Assembly (NCBI GenBank): GCA_021234155.1
Contig: JAJEKV010000062.1
Coordinates: 1,904,602-1,968,601 of the forward strand
From: Isoetes taiwanensis
Taxonomy: Eukaryota; Streptophyta; Lycopodiopsida; Isoetales; Isoetaceae
Direction: 5' to 3'
DNA length: 64,000 nt
Shown here: positions 25,190 through 38,752 of the stretch, one piece after another
Layout of the letters: the number at the start of each line of letters is the position of its first letter
Numbering within the stretch: the stretch's first letter is position 1
Position numbers and translations under genes: made by a program
Notes under the pieces: model-generated
Told to the model about the DNA's origin: nothing
Databases searched by the model: none
What the model saw: the letters and a program-made list of their open reading frames with translations, nothing else

Positions 25190-25539
25190 TGATGTACATA
25201 ATGCACTTCTGAAGTAGTCCAGTTCTTCAGTTCTTATAACAAAGTATTACAATATTTCAGGAAAGTACTACAGATCTGACTTAGTCCATGTCATCTACAA
25301 TTGCTGGAAGTTGTGATAACAATGTCTCATGGACTTCATCTGGCAAGTGAAATCTTCGCGGCTTGCCCCCTTCGACTTGTGTTTTACTTTCTTGAATGGG
25401 ATTCGAACCCCAATCACGATTCTCCGCGGTACCAAAACATTCTTAGTAGGAAGGCGGTTTATACTTATTGTGGCAACACAGGATTAGTTCATAATATTGT
25501 CCTTCAATGACACTAGTGCCGCCAGAGTATTCATTTCCA

Positions 25540-27080
25540 TAGTCATCAATTGAATCTTCTTCCAATGCATGCTTTTCCCCGGGTGCACATGAGAACATAG
25601 TATGAAACACCTTCCACATTGTGCAGTCTTGCAAAAGACACAAATACATCTGAAAGCTTGACCCTACGATTGTCATCTAAACCAGCCTTCGTCCTCTGCA
25701 TACAAAACATCCACATCATTTTCAGCTTCAACACGAGAGGCAATATGATCCGTGGGCTCCAAACTTTTAGAGACCATTCTCCACAATGTTTAATGTTCTC
25801 ACAATTCAACCAATTGAAGTTAATGCAAGCATCACAAAAGCACGAGAGTGGTACGCATAGCAACTTTGTTGGATCTGCTGGGTTTATAGTTGACTGAGAA
25901 TGTATCTGCTGAGTACCAGGTAAAGTCTTGCAATTGAATGCTTCTTCGCACTTTTGTTCACATCTGTTTTCCAACCTCCCAAAACACCCTTTTCACAACT
26001 CGATTCCTTGGCCCTTAAAAGCGCACAAAATTTTTTTACACTTTTTGTCAGCGGCATGCCATTTTGTTTTCTCCGCTTCGCTCTCAAGCCACAACTTTGC
26101 TATACCAGCCTCGCCATCATGTGTGCCTTTCCATGGCGGATCCAAAGAAATTCCATATCACTTTCGAATTTTATTTTCAACATGGTATCTCTGATTCCAT
26201 ACCATGCCCGTCTTGATTTGAATTGAGATGCACAACCATCCGACCACACATAATGAAGGTTTATGTGTCCACCTCCATTATTCTTAAGCCACCCCAAATG
26301 CAATTTAAAACCATGTTGCACAAAATGAGTGTCATGCTTCACATCATCATCGAAACATAGAAATGCTTTGTTTTTTAAGCTTACCTTCTATTTTCATCAT
26401 TGAAATATGGACCAAAATACTAATTTGATCGAGGATTCCAATGCTTTCGGATTGCACTTACGTCTCGGTTTCAATGTGTAGTTTTACGCAAAGTCAACAA
26501 ATGACAACACACTATTATCAGGGAGTTTCTCAACACATCTTTTTAAACTGTTTGCTCTGCCGATTGTCTTTGTAAAGTTATGATCGTAAACTTAGCAAGC
26601 TGATTTTTCATGTTCTTTAACAAAAGCAGATGCTTTGTCATTTCGATCAACTAATCTAAGCCTATACGGATGTACCTTTTTGGATGGCTCATTGACATAT
26701 GCATATACTTGCGGTCCACATTCTCAATTCCATCTTCCTCGTTTGGACGGATGTCTAATTTCTTCACTCCACATTCATCACATTCGCCTTTGATGCATTT
26801 TAGTTTATGCCATTCATCTGTCACATATTTCTCAGAAACTGTTGGACCGCCACAAGATACTAACATTATAAAAAGTCTTCTTGTTTGCTTGATATACTCC
26901 ATTGTTTTTCTTTGGGATGCCCGGAGACAACTGCGGCCGGCAAAGTGCAATTAACATGTAGGGATCTCCTCATATCATTGAAGGCCTTTGCATGCAGATC
27001 TGCTTGCTCATGTTTGACACAACAACATGTGTTTCTCTCCTTCAACTTCCTTATGCAATCGGGTTTCAGATACTTTCGAG
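25540..27080 (-). pseudogene. Element A leftward transposase-like gene, 3' portion
   Basis: Minus-strand frames contain a Cys-rich segment, IKGECDECGVKKLDIRP, and then LHYVWSDGCASQFKSRRAWY followed by FLWIRHGKAHMMA. The pattern 'SDGC..QFK.R.....' followed by 'G.GKG..DG' is the second-Asp to third-acid region of a widespread uncharacterised eukaryotic DDE transposase-like family; here GHGKG reads RHGKA. More frames toward 25,540 (RVKLSDVFVSFARLHNVE) continue it. The 5' portion lies beyond LTR element 2 at 38,753-39,571. Frames change repeatedly, so it is a relic. Call rests on motif shape only. Confidence 0.5.
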
Positions 27081-27229
27081 TCGAAGGCTAATTTTGGTAT
27101 CGGGATTACGATATACAAACCTGTTGATAAAGCTCGGACTGCAATAATAAAAAAGCATTAAAGACCATGTTAGCAAAATGATGTCGGCAACCCGGATGCC
27201 AAAAGAGTATTGAACTATACTATTGTACA

Positions 27230-27570
27230 ATTAATGTATGTTCTATGTACATAAAATGTCCATCCAACAGTTCCACTGATCTGTTACTGTACATCTAATG
27301 TACATCTAATGTACATCAGTACATCTAATGTGACCAAGCGGTTCCTTAATCGAACATCCAATGTACATCCAATGTACATCCAATGTACATCTAATTAATG
27401 TTCCAATATTAGTACATCACATTAATGTTACAATATTAGTACAACTAATGTACATATGTCTGATTTGTTTGGCTTCATTACCTGAAAGTACACTAAAATG
27501 TAAAATGATGTAATTTTGATATTCAAGTACATGTAAATGCATTTTGCATGGACATGTAAGTGTTAATGGA
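27230..27570. repeat. TGTACAT-rich repeat cluster, right
   Basis: Direct repeats of 'ctaatgtacat' and 'ccaatgtacat' lie here, about eight copies with a period of 10-12 bases. It matches the composition of 21,010-21,420. It lies inside the leftward gene region, perhaps in an intron. Confidence 0.6.
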
Positions 27571-27712
27571 TGTACATCTAAAAAGTACCTAATAGCACAT
27601 CACTGCAAGATTTCTGCTACTATGTAAACAATGTATAAATGTAAACAATGTAAAATGCAATACATTTCATGAAAACCATGTGTATTCATTAACAGGTCAC
27701 TTGGAACAGAAC

Positions 27713-27717
27713 TAGAA
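27713..27717. repeat. Target-site duplication TAGAA, left copy
   Basis: TAGAA precedes the TGTTAGTCC end of LTR element 2 and recurs at 38,748-38,752 directly after it. Confidence 0.9.
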
Positions 27718-28285
27718 TGTTAGTCCTGTGCCTCCTGGTACAGGACTATTCATGCATACGACAGACCAGGTCAAGCTCAAGGATCCTCAGTCAGCCACGG
27801 GTCAGCCATCAAAGGCTCAGCAGAAGACCAAGCAGCAGACCACGCAGTCAAAGCCTATCAAGAGGCGCCGCTCAGACAAGTGACGGCCCGTCACCGCGCG
27901 CGTCAGCGTCAGCATGATTCTAGGCACTTAAAGAGGCACCGCCAACATTCACCGCGTCAGGGCCTCCTTCCGAGTCGGCACAGAGATCGATCGAGTGTCT
28001 ATATTGGGCCCAAGGCCATTGTACTATATATATGACTAGAGCTCGCACATGAGCTCTAGATGAGTTTTGAGTCTTGTCTCCTTTCGGTTTTCTCTCTATT
28101 GCGAGAGCTCATGTATGTTCATCATTGATATCAAGGAAGCTTATCATTTTCCTCTCAATTGTTTTTGTTTTCTTCTTCTTCTTCTCTTCTTGCAAATCGC
28201 GTGACATAGTCCTCCGGACTCTCTGTTAGATCCACGGGTCCTCCACAGGGTGTCTTCAGGGAGTTCCCGAACCGGACCCCAAACT
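27718..28285 (+). repeat. 5' LTR of element 2
   Basis: It begins TGTTAGTCCTGTGCC and ends in CCCCAAACT. It contains the TATATATATG run near 28,026 and is the partner of 38,164-38,747. Confidence 0.93.
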
Positions 28286-28489
28286 TTGGCTGCCGGGGTG
28301 CGATTCCATCCTACTGTACGCCGCCATGTCGTAGTAGAAATTTCACATGGGAAGAACTCCTTTCGAACGGCCTCTCTCTGCTTGGGCGCCATCGGTCGGG
28401 AAACTGTTTGCGACATGTATGGATCTGCTTATGACATAGAGGAGGCCATCTTGGTCTAGGGACTCGGTCGGCGCCACCAACCCCTGCGT

Positions 28490-30190
28490 GTCTGTCTGCG
28501 TCGGTTCCCGCCCCAAAGCGTGCAAACATTGCTCACAACCTCGAGTCCCCTCATCACTACTCCGGGGAGCCTTATCGGGCTCAACCTTCTCAACCGTACT
28601 TTCATACCCCCTGAACATGCCTACATCCATCATTCTTCGGGCCATCGCCTCTTCCTTCACAACCATCATCTCCCCGGGTGGGCAAGGATATCCACCCGTC
28701 TCTTTTTGCGCCTACCCGGGAATATCCTTTCCCTCACGTTTCCCAGCGCCCTTCACATTTTACAACCTTACGGATCTCAAAACCAATGCTCCGGCCACTT
28801 GGTTTCTCAAACGCGGTCACCCCTTCGCCGGGGTCCGCCGGGCACCATGCCACATCCAACTCAACCTCAATATCCTCACTATCTTTGCCTTCCCGGTCCC
28901 GGCCAAGCACTTTCACATCTACCTTTCGGACTCGAAACCGACTTATCCCACCTTTGGCAACACGAAAGGCAAACCCTTAGACCAAAGTGCTCGGGCCCAC
29001 ATGGAAGAATTTGAGGCTCTAGCTGTCCTAAATGGTCATGCGCAACCTCAACTGAAATTCCACATCTTTTCCACCACCTGGCGTGGCTCTCCTCATCAAT
29101 GGCTCATGTCCAACAAAAGCCATTGGAAACAAGACTGGTCGAAATGAGAACCGCTTTTACGTCTCATTATGGGACCACGGATGATGATCAACTTCATCTC
29201 AAGCAACTCAATGAACTTCAACAAGAGCCCCGGAGTCTCCGCCTCGGGGATTTTATGGATCGACTTCACATTACGCTAAGTAAGCTCAAGGAGTACCCCA
29301 CATGAGCCGATTTTGGTCCGTTTCTCCAAGGACTTCCTCCGCCTATTCGACTCATGATGAATACTGCGTCCCAAGACTTTGGAGCAGGCTATCGACCTTG
29401 TCAATCACTCGATCCAATGTTTCCTCCCGAGGCATGGCTCTTCAAGAGCTCCCGTTCATTCCACTCATCATGGTTCCACGCAGGCGGTCGTTCAGCCTCA
29501 ACACGCTAATCCACAGCCAAGTCCGGATCCGGTGCCATATTTGCAAATACCAAGGCCATTTGGCAAATGAGTGCAACTCCACCAATGGGCCGCCTCATTG
29601 CAAGCGATGCAACATGTGCAATCATGCCACGGAAGAGTGCACTCGCACTCATCCCACACCGTTCAAGCAACAAAATGGTTTATCAAGTGCAAACCACACC
29701 TCAAAGAACAATCGCACTATCGGTACCACCACCGGGTGCAAACCCACTCAACTCTATAGAACAGAGCAACAGCGGGGATCCAACCCACGTACTCCTTTTG
29801 ATCCTTCTAAAGGTCGGTGTTATCACCGTCAAGAATGGGGTCATACCACCACCGGCGTGTCCTCAACTTCCACAAGTTGGTAAACTTCTTGGCACAAATC
29901 AGACCACCTCGGTCCGCCTCACGGCTTACCAACTCTGGATTGCTAATGGCAAACAAGGCCCGAGACCAGTTCTTAAGAAGCCACCAAGAGCGCCTCAGCA
30001 ATCCCGCTATCAACCAGCTCTAGCAAATCAACCTCAGCTGGATCAACAAGCACAAGAGGAAATTTTTCAGGCACTTAATCCTCCAGTCCAGCCGTCAAAT
30101 TGGGTTGGTTTAGTTTCACGCTGCACCAAAGCATCACGTCCCTTGACCATTATTCGAATGGCACGCGAACCCGCCTTTTGCGGTTGACAC
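28490..30190 (+). pseudogene. Element 2 gag (fossil)
   Basis: Gag region with zinc-knuckle sequences CHICKYQGHLANEC and CNMCNHATEECTRTH and a Gln/Pro-rich stretch, collinear with element 1 gag. Broken. Confidence 0.8.
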
Positions 30191-30219
30191 CATTCCTCAT
30201 GAGGACGAAAAAAGGTTCA

Positions 30220-31170
30220 CTTTGCACCGACTTGAGAAGCTCATGCCACATGTCATGCCAAAAAGTTCGCCAAAGCATTTTGAACCTCATGCAAGGCTGC
30301 TTGAAGGCCGCACATTGGCAAATGTTCATGCCACCACCGAGCTCAACAAAGACAAGATCCACCTTCCACATCTCAACCTCAACGCTCTCGGGCGTATCCC
30401 AATATTGCTGCAGAGGTTGACTTACTCAAAGAAGTTGCTGCTTCACTACCACGCACTCCAAAGACCGGTGGAACCAAAGCAGATCCTTTTCTCATGTGCC
30501 TCTAGAACTCCAAGAGGAGCTAGCCAAGATCAAAATTCCTTTAAGCTTGGCAACCATTTTGAAACTCCGTCACGCTCTCAAGGACCGGTTACCACTTCAA
30601 ACTGTTTTAGTTGGGGCCGTGGCTACCTCTACACCCACGGTCCATGCCACGGTGGGTAATCGACAAGTCAACCATGTTCAAATAGATGGAGGTAGCCTTG
30701 ATCAATCTCATCACGGATAAACTCCGCAAAACAAATGGGCATCACACAACTCTTTCGTGCCCCATATGACATCAAGTTGGCTAATGGCCATATCACGCGA
30801 CCTCAAGGCGTCACACCTCTTCTTCACATCAACATAGGTGATCTCCGCTTCCCCATGGAATTTGGAGTTTGGAAAGTTTGGCGAAGATCCGGTGACTATG
30901 AAATGTTGGTGTGAGACCTTTTCTCCCGCCGGGCCAAGAGTATCCATTCTTGGGCCACGGACCCAGTTAGTCATCAACGATGGTCATCTCAATGCCACCA
31001 TGGACTTGCAAGCGGTCCGGGATCATTTACATTTGAACATCACGGAACCCTCTCTCGGAACCGCAGTCTCGAAGAAGCTCGGGAATATTTATCAAGTTCG
31101 GAGCTCCACTGCGAAGTGCGCCTCGTCATCCTACCCGAATATCGCGATCCTTGAGAGAAATGACTCTTGA
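30220..31170 (+). pseudogene. Element 2 protease region (fossil)
   Basis: Collinear with the protease segment of element 1; NRQVNHVQIDGGS marks the retropepsin active-site strand. Broken. Confidence 0.7.
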
Positions 31171-31699
31171 TCGGGACCCAGCCATGGGGCGCTTTGCTTG
31201 ACCCTTACGGCTCCTTGCAATCGAATCCAACGTGTTGATCGCTTTTCGGATGCCGAACCTCACGCAACTCTGTTGATGTACACGCCGTCATGAAGCAACC
31301 TCTGGCTTTGGATGAAACCGAAAGCAACCCCTCTTTTCACCCACGTTAAAGTGACACGCATCCGGTTATGCTCCAACCTCTGCACACATTGTCCGGATAA
31401 TCAAGTAATACCCCATATTCGGACTCGAAGTCGAGATCGTGGGCGTGGGCAACAATCAACTGTCGCAAGCATTGCCAAATCTTCCGCCCCTTATCGTAAC
31501 GGGGCCGTCAAGCCGTTCAAAAAAATTCAAACACATTTTCGCACGGAGTTACAGAGATCTTCGGGAATCAACAAAAGCTTGGGGAACTCACCATTCCTAC
31601 CAAATCGATGCACGACCGGTTTAGCAAGCGGCGATCTACCGGCTCAACCCTAATTACCGCGGATCGCGTCAAGGCGTAAAATTGACAAACTCCTTGCTG

Positions 31700-32940
31700 C
31701 GGGGTTTGATCTATGAGGTCAAACATTCTCGAATGGGTGAGCCCCATCGTCATTGCCCTCAAACACAATGGTAAGATCCGGCGTCGTGTGGACTCTAGGA
31801 AACTCAATCCGGGCCACGGGCGTGATCATTTTCCACTTCCCTTCACGCACTGGGTCCGGAAGAGGTGGTCGGACATGAGATGTACTCCTTCATGGATGGT
31901 TTTTTACGGCTACAACGATCTCAATCAAAGAATCTGATCAACTCAAGACTACTTTCACCACCCCATGGGGTACTTTTGCCTACAAGGTGGTTCCTTTTGG
32001 ATTATCCAACTCTCCATCAACGTTTCAACGCATCATGCTCTCAGTTTTTCATGATTTCATGAAGGAAAATCCCTTCTTGCAAATTTTTCAAGATGACTTC
32101 TCTGCCCTACTGGGTTCCATGGGTGACCATTTGGATAAATTGGAACTCGTCTTCCAGAAATGTGATGAGTCCGGCATTAGTCTCAATCCTGAGAAATGCA
32201 CCTTTTGCGTCACCTCCGGTGTTCTGTTAGGCCATGTTGTCAGAAGCAAAGCAGGTATCACCACAGATCCTGCCAAAATCGGTTGTGTGCTCAAGGCTCA
32301 AGCACCCAGCCAATATCAAGGAGACACTCTTTCCCCGGTAAGGTCAATTATTACTCCACCTTCATACGGACTAGCAGCCATTGCGGATCCCATTCATAAA
32401 CTCACGGGTGGCGAATCCACCGGGCTTGGAATTCCTGTGCGGATCTTCGCTTCCAACGGTGAAGCTTTTGCTTACTCGCACCGGTTCTTGTTCCTCCTCA
32501 ATGGGACAAGCCCTTTCATGTTCATGTAGATGTCGGCGTTTGCTATTGGAGCTGTTCTTTCTCAAGAATATGATGCGCTGCCCGACAAACCAAATCGCTA
32601 CGCCGCCCGAAAACTCAATTCAATTGGCGCAAACTATTCCCGCCACGGGCGTGAAGCTTTGGGTCTCATTTTACGTGTCCAACGCTTGGCCACTACCTTT
32701 TGGGCAGTCAAATCAAGTTCTTTGTGGACCACCAAGCACTCCTTTATTTGATCAACAAGTCCACGCCCACGGGCGCATTGCTCGTTGGGTCCTTCTTCTC
32801 CAAGAATTTGCCCTTTTGAAATTGTTCATAAGGCCGGCCAAATCTCATGTCGTCCCCGGATTATCTTTCACGATCCACACGGATGATCCCTCAACCGGAG
32901 TCTCGAGACGCCTTTCACGATGCTCGGCTCTTTTTTAGTC
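31700..32940 (+). pseudogene. Element 2 reverse transcriptase and RNase H (fossil)
   Basis: The reverse transcriptase is recognised from MVPFGLSNSPSTFQR, FLQIFQDDFSAL and SLNPEKCTFCVTSGVLLGHV, and the RNase H region follows to about 32,940. Ty3/gypsy. Broken. Confidence 0.9.
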
Positions 32941-33059
32941 ACCGGCAACACCACATTGGTTCCATGATTTTGTGATACCTCCTCGAGGTGCTCTTCCACC
33001 GGAAGACAAGGGCGCTCTCTCGCCAAGCGACAATCCGCCGCCATCAATTTCTCAGAGAG

Positions 33060-34230
33060 GTCCGTGACTACACCATGGTTGCGGGACATCTCTACAAAAA
33101 GGGTATGGGACACCATCCTTCGATATTTTGTGTTCTACCTCATGAAGTTCGATACCACCGAGAAGCTCATCAAGGGCTAGGTGGTGGTCATTTTCATGGT
33201 GACACCACGCACGCAAAATCCCTTCTAGCCGGGTATTATTGGCCCACGCTCTTCAAAGATGCTCACGCCCCACGCCCGTGTGGACGCTTGCCGGGCGGGT
33301 GGGACGCCCTACGGCCCGTGGCGCTCTTCCCTTGCCGGCCGGTCGCCCACTTCCCTTCAAAGCAAATGGGGAATGGACTTTGTGGGACCTATAGATCCTC
33401 CTGGCGGCACACCCGCGTCGTTACATTCGGTTCTCACCGACCACGCTACCAAATGGGGGAAGCTTGTGCACTTCCGCACAACAACTGCGGCAACCACGAC
33501 TAGGGTCCTCTATCAACAAATTATCACGCGATTGACCGCCCCGCTGAGCTGGTCGGTGACCGTGGTGTCCATTTCATCAATCATACTATCAAGGAGGCCG
33601 GATTATCTCCCGATACACATCATCACAAGAGCACACCTTACTATCCTCAAGGTAATGGTTTTGGTAAAGCACGAACAAAACTTCGGTCACCATTCTCAAG
33701 AAAATTTGTGACGCTTCCCGCCTGGTGGCGGACAAAACTTCCCTCTTGTTCTTTGGGCCTACAATACTTGTTTCAAGATTGCTACCGGTCACACTCCTTT
33801 TAAATTGGTTTATGGTGAGGGAAGCTCTCATGCCGTTTGAATACATCCTTCCAACCCTCCGTTTTTTCAACGGCGGCTCACGCTCATAATCCACCTGCCA
33901 CTCAAAGAAAGGGTCTATCAATTAGAACAGTTGGATGAACTTCAAAGGGATGCTTATATTCGGTGTTCTTCATGGACAGCGATTTGCAAAAATCTTTACA
34001 TGACAAAAGCGTCGAAGACAAAAACATTCAAAGAAGGCGATTTGGTTCTTCTTTATGATTCCGTGTACAAAAATTTTTCGGGTAAACTCAAGTTTCGTTG
34101 GCTTGGCCCTTATCAAATTGTTCAAGTGGTTAGAGACAAAGCGTTTTCCAATGGCGAGTTAGATGGCACTCCATTACCTACATTGGTTAATGGTTTTCGT
34201 CTCAAAAAACATTTCATCACACGATGTTAA
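33060..34230 (+). pseudogene. Element 2 integrase (fossil)
   Basis: Zinc-binding GGGHFHGDTTHAK-type segment, core start WGMDFVGPIDPPGG, and C-terminal FSGKLKFRWLGPYQIVQVV. Broken. Confidence 0.87.
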
Positions 34231-34689
34231 AAAATCAACAAAGCGAATACAGTCAAGAAGCAAACACCGCAAACAAAGTGACTAGCAAGGCGGCATATTA
34301 TATTATAGTGGAGATTCTTTTACAAAATGTGGGCGCTGACCCGGCTATTTCGCTTATGGGCACCGCCATATATAAAAACGGGCTCGAGCCCTATCTACTA
34401 AGTCCTAAGAGGAAAAACCCTCTACTCGGGGTTGGGGAGAGGTGATGCGGAGGAGATGGTAGAGGTTCTTTCGGGATCCCAGCGAAGGTGCAGAACCACC
34501 TCCATCCTGTTGGTCTTGGTCGGGATGTTCAGCCATCCGGCACACCACCGTCCATTCGAATACCCGCGGTTGTGGCGGCGCCGAAGGTCGAACAATTCAT
34601 CTTGCGGGTAATCCACTCGGCGGTTAGGTGGGCATAGTGCGTCCCTCGTTCAAACCGGCGGCAGCCATCTTTGGCGCCATCGGATGCCT

Positions 34690-37600
34690 TCGTTTGCTCC
34701 GGTTTGTCTTATATAATGGCCGAGGAACTCCTTGTCGGCGTGGACCAATCAGAAATTAGCCAGCGTGTTTTGCAATGCAAGGCTCTTTCTAAGCGAGAAT
34801 CTTTTCTCGCCTTAAATCTAGCTGGGGTACTCTCGACACATTCGTTTTCATGATATCCACCGAAGTTGCTGTATTAAATGCCCTTGCTTCTTTTCATACC
34901 GTCAACAATTAATATGTGTCCTTTGGCCACTGTCACATCAATCCTTCTCTCCGTCTCATCCTCACCGTTCATTGCTTCTCCCTTACGATTTTGAGGGAAT
35001 GACCAAATTTTTGCCTCTCAATACACTCCTTGGCATCTTTTCGACACACGGCACCATCAGCGGCTCGGTTTCACTCTCTTCATACCTCTTAAGCCTCCGG
35101 TTGTAAGCCCTAAAACCTTTTAGTTCCTCTGCGCCTTTGTCCTCCAGGTGCTTGGCTTTCGTCCTCGCCTTTGAATCACTCTTCGTTTACGCAAATCGTT
35201 ACCATGGCTGCCCCAAGATTTTCTACACTTCAAACTCTTGCTCCCAAGGATCAGGGCTCTTTTTGCGTCGTATCCTTCTTGAATACCCACTTAAAGGTGA
35301 AGCCCTTGTTGGCCCAAATAAAAAGTCATTTGAGCGACAAAAGCTTTTCTGAATTCTCTCAAATGGAACTTAGGCTCCCAATCGACCAGCTGCGCCCGGT
35401 TCATCGCCAATATCGTTAACGACCATGAGGATACACCAATTGTGGTTGATGGCACCACCATTTCACTGACTCAACATTTGATCTCGAGGTATTTCATATT
35501 CCCTTGCAAACCCCTTGTTTATCATGGTGCGCCATCACGGGATCTAGATGTCACGAGTTTGGTGCACCTCCTTATCATGCCAATGTGCATCGTCGACCAA
35601 TATCGACAAGCCTCACGAAACCTTTGTTAAGTTTACGTGGCGCCAGAAGTTCCTTGGGTATTCTATCAAGAACACCCATATCAATAAGCCCTTCTATAAC
35701 ATGGCCATCTTTGCTACACACTCCAACCGCCACATAGATTGGCCCCAATTGATGTTCTATCGTCTTCTTCAAGAAGTGGACCGCCTTCCGGTGCCACTTC
35801 CATTTTAAAGTTTACGTGGGAGGCCACCTTCAAGCCCTCATCCGTCATTACTTCCCTCCCACACCACAAAATTCTCATAATTCCACTCGAGAGGTCCCTT
35901 CCAGCGACTAACCGAAGGCGGGGCACTTCCGCCCTTCTTCCTTGGTCATGTCCAAAGTCCGCAGACACCCATGTCACTTTGTCTCCTCCTCGCTGCACCA
36001 TCCGGTTCACACCATCTTTCCCAAACATCACAAACGGGCAACGGCCGGCTCCACCACCACAACACCCTCGTCGGTTGTTGTATCATTATCGGCCGGGATG
36101 CTCAAGCTGCTTTGCTCTCAAGTTACAAGAATCCCAAGACGCTCTTATGGAGAGGGGTTCAACGGGCACTAGAGGCCTCGATGCGGTACACCGGGACCTT
36201 CAAGGCACGCCCTTTGCCCAAGTTGCAACTTTGGAGGCCAAACTTCAAGACAAACCGGGCTCTCTTACAGGCTCATACCAGATCTCAAAAGTGCACCGGG
36301 GATCAAGTCGGCCAACTTGCAGGATCAGCGGGCTCGGCTCAATCAGAAATTCAGACTTTATTGGAGCACAACAAGTCCAAAGCGACTCTCACGGGTACCA
36401 AGGGCTAGATATTGCCAAGCTCAGCGCCTTGTACTCGAACTTTGTGAAAATTTCAGCACTCAAGTTCAAAACCTTACGAGCGGGACGCTCAAATTGCCTC
36501 CTTGGCGGCTCGGCTTTCTACACGGACCTCTCGGCTCACCTCTCTTCAAGATCGCTTACGAGGTGCGAGAAGCGAAGATACTTGATGGCCGGAGATTGCG
36601 TGCCGTCTCAACACTCGGGGAAATCCTCCTCCCAGTCAACACTTTCGAAAGCGGGTCCGTGACCAATCCACTTCTTGCTAGAAAAGGACAACCCGGGATG
36701 CGTGATCTTGAACAATAGGCTGCGACAAGCTATTGATCTGGCGATGAGGCTCAAGCAAAACTTGACGCCCATACCGCCATTATTAACGAGAATGCTGTTG
36801 ACTTCCCGGTTCCTTCACCGCTATCGATTATGTGGTTGCTGCCGCCACCTCTTCCTTCGAGAAGTGGCATCGCGGCGGATGGACTGTGGATATTCCCCCG
36901 AAACACCTTTGCCATTTTTCTTGGTTGGCGAACTCTCCATTGAAGACAAAGGGGTTGTCTTTGTGCCCTTGTGGTCTTTGATCTCATACACCGTGCCGAT
37001 CCGGACTTTATCACCTTCAGAGTTGTTCAGCCCATGGCTTACATATTTCATGATTTCTATCCGGGTGATACGGGAACACCGGAAATGGGCCACGCCCGAC
37101 TCTTTCGGGGTGACCCCAGCGTGCAATGGTTGCCGGGATAACAATCCATATCTTGCGAATCATGCTCGGACCCAAACTCTTCATCGAGTACATGCACGAA
37201 GTTTGCCAATCATTTATCTCTCGGGCAAGCGGAAGCGGCTAAATGAATAAGGAAGTATCTAGGACATCAGAGGATCTTCCCTATGCACAAATTTATATCA
37301 CGACACCTCGCAGGTTATAATCAATTACGGGCTCGTTGGATAGCAAGGCGGTCCCCACGGGATGGGATAGCCCTCCCTGTCAACTCTCAACTCTGCTTCT
37401 CTTTGGGATCGTTGGTGTCAAGCTCTTGATCCGGATCTTGTCGATCAATTCGGGGAGACCTTTCAAGAACCCGCCCACGGGCATGGTTCCTTCTCCCTAT
37501 GCTTCCAGGCGTACCTCCGCCCGGGGTTCTGACTTTCGATTGGCGCCTCCCTTTTGGACCAAGGTCATGGATGGTCATGCGGATGGACTCCACCTCGGAT

Positions 37601-38163
37601 CTCGCCGGATCTCCGTTGGGATCCACGTTTTGTTAAGCCGCTCACATTGGGAAGAAGGTGCCACTCACGGATACCACCGCAATTGGATCTATATTGCTAA
37701 TGGCGTGGTTGGCAAACGGCGGATGCGCTTCATGGTCTTGACACCTTCTTGCGGCATACCACCACCTCCCACGATCCCCGATCCATCTTCAGCGCGGTTT
37801 TTTGTGCTGCTCTTAAATGCATTTTGTTCGGCTCCTTAAATCGGCGGCCCCATTTTTCTTTGCAATCCGAATGCGATTAATCGGTGCCTTTGGCCTCCGG
37901 ACACGCCTCCTCATGGAATGTCGGTACATTTCTTCGGCGCCCATGCGCCCTTGAAGACATGGTGCGATCCGCTTTCTTATTGATGCGAGATCCGCCCTTG
38001 GCCACAACACTCCTCCACGCTCTTCAAACACGCCGGGATCTCATTGCCCATTACCATAATGGTGCGTCCTCACTCGCGTGAGGATCACTTTTCAGACAGA
38101 TGGCTTCCGCCCTCGAGAAACCCTTCCTCCTTTCTTCACTCCGAGTGTCGGTTGGTGGGGGAG
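34690..38163 (+). other. Element 2: extra same-sense region between integrase and 3' LTR
   Basis: About 3.5 kb homologous to 8,702-12,060 of element 1. Sense frames such as MAAPRFSTLQTLAPKDQGSF lie here and have counterparts in the sister copy. Position matches the extra frame of Athila-like elements; identity unknown. Broken. Confidence 0.6.
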
Positions 38164-38747
38164 TGTTAGTCCCTGCGGCCTCACGGTACGGGACTATTCA
38201 TGCATACGACATGAGACCAGGTCAAGCTCAAGGATCCTCGGTCAGCCGGGTCAGCCATCAAAGGCTCGTGAGGAAGACCAAGCCCGGCGGACCACGCAAA
38301 TCAAAGCCTATCAAGAAGCGGCCACAGACAAGTGGGACGGCCCGTCCCGTAGCGTCGGCGTCGGCATGATTCTAGGCACTTAAAGAGGCACCGCCAACAT
38401 TCACCTGCAAATCAGGCCTCCTTTCAGGAGTGGGCACCGAGATCGGTCGAGTGTCTATATTGGGCCCAAGGCCATTGTACTATATATATGACTAGAGCTC
38501 GCACATGAGCTCTAGATGAGTTTTGAGTCTTGTCTCCTTTCAGTTTTTCTCTCTATTGCGAGAGCTCATGTATGTTCATCATTGATATCAAGGAAGCTTA
38601 TCATTTTCCTCTCAATTGTTTTGTTTTCTTCTTCTTCTTCTCTTCTTGCAAATCCCGCGTGACATAGTCCCCCGGACTCTCCTGTAAAATCCACGGGTCC
38701 TCACAGAGGGCTGTCTTCCAGGAGTTCCCGAACCCAGACCCCAAACA
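38164..38747 (+). repeat. 3' LTR of element 2
   Basis: About 584 bp, starting TGTTAGTCCC and ending CCCCAAACA; followed by the target duplication TAGAA at 38,748-38,752. Confidence 0.93.
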
Positions 38748-38752
38748 TAGAA

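Larger units (their letters stand above)
27718..38747 (+). mobile_element. Ty3/gypsy LTR retrotransposon, element 2 (fossil)
   Basis: A full-length, broken element of about 11.0 kb, the same family as element 1 but on the plus strand, inserted in the leftward gene of element A. LTRs are 568 and 584 bp; the target duplication is TAGAA. A primer-binding-like sequence (TTTGGCTGCCGGGG) follows the 5' LTR and a G-rich tract (GGTTGGTGGGGGAG) precedes the 3' LTR. Parts in order: gag, protease, reverse transcriptase, RNase H, integrase, extra same-sense region. It looks more broken than element 1, with well over ten breaks. Insertion is younger than element A, whose sequence it splits. Confidence 0.95.

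Noticed and set aside
25928-26226. Plus-strand frames opposite the transposase-like relic
   Set aside because: They are shadows; the minus-strand reading has the recognisable SDGC.QFK motif.
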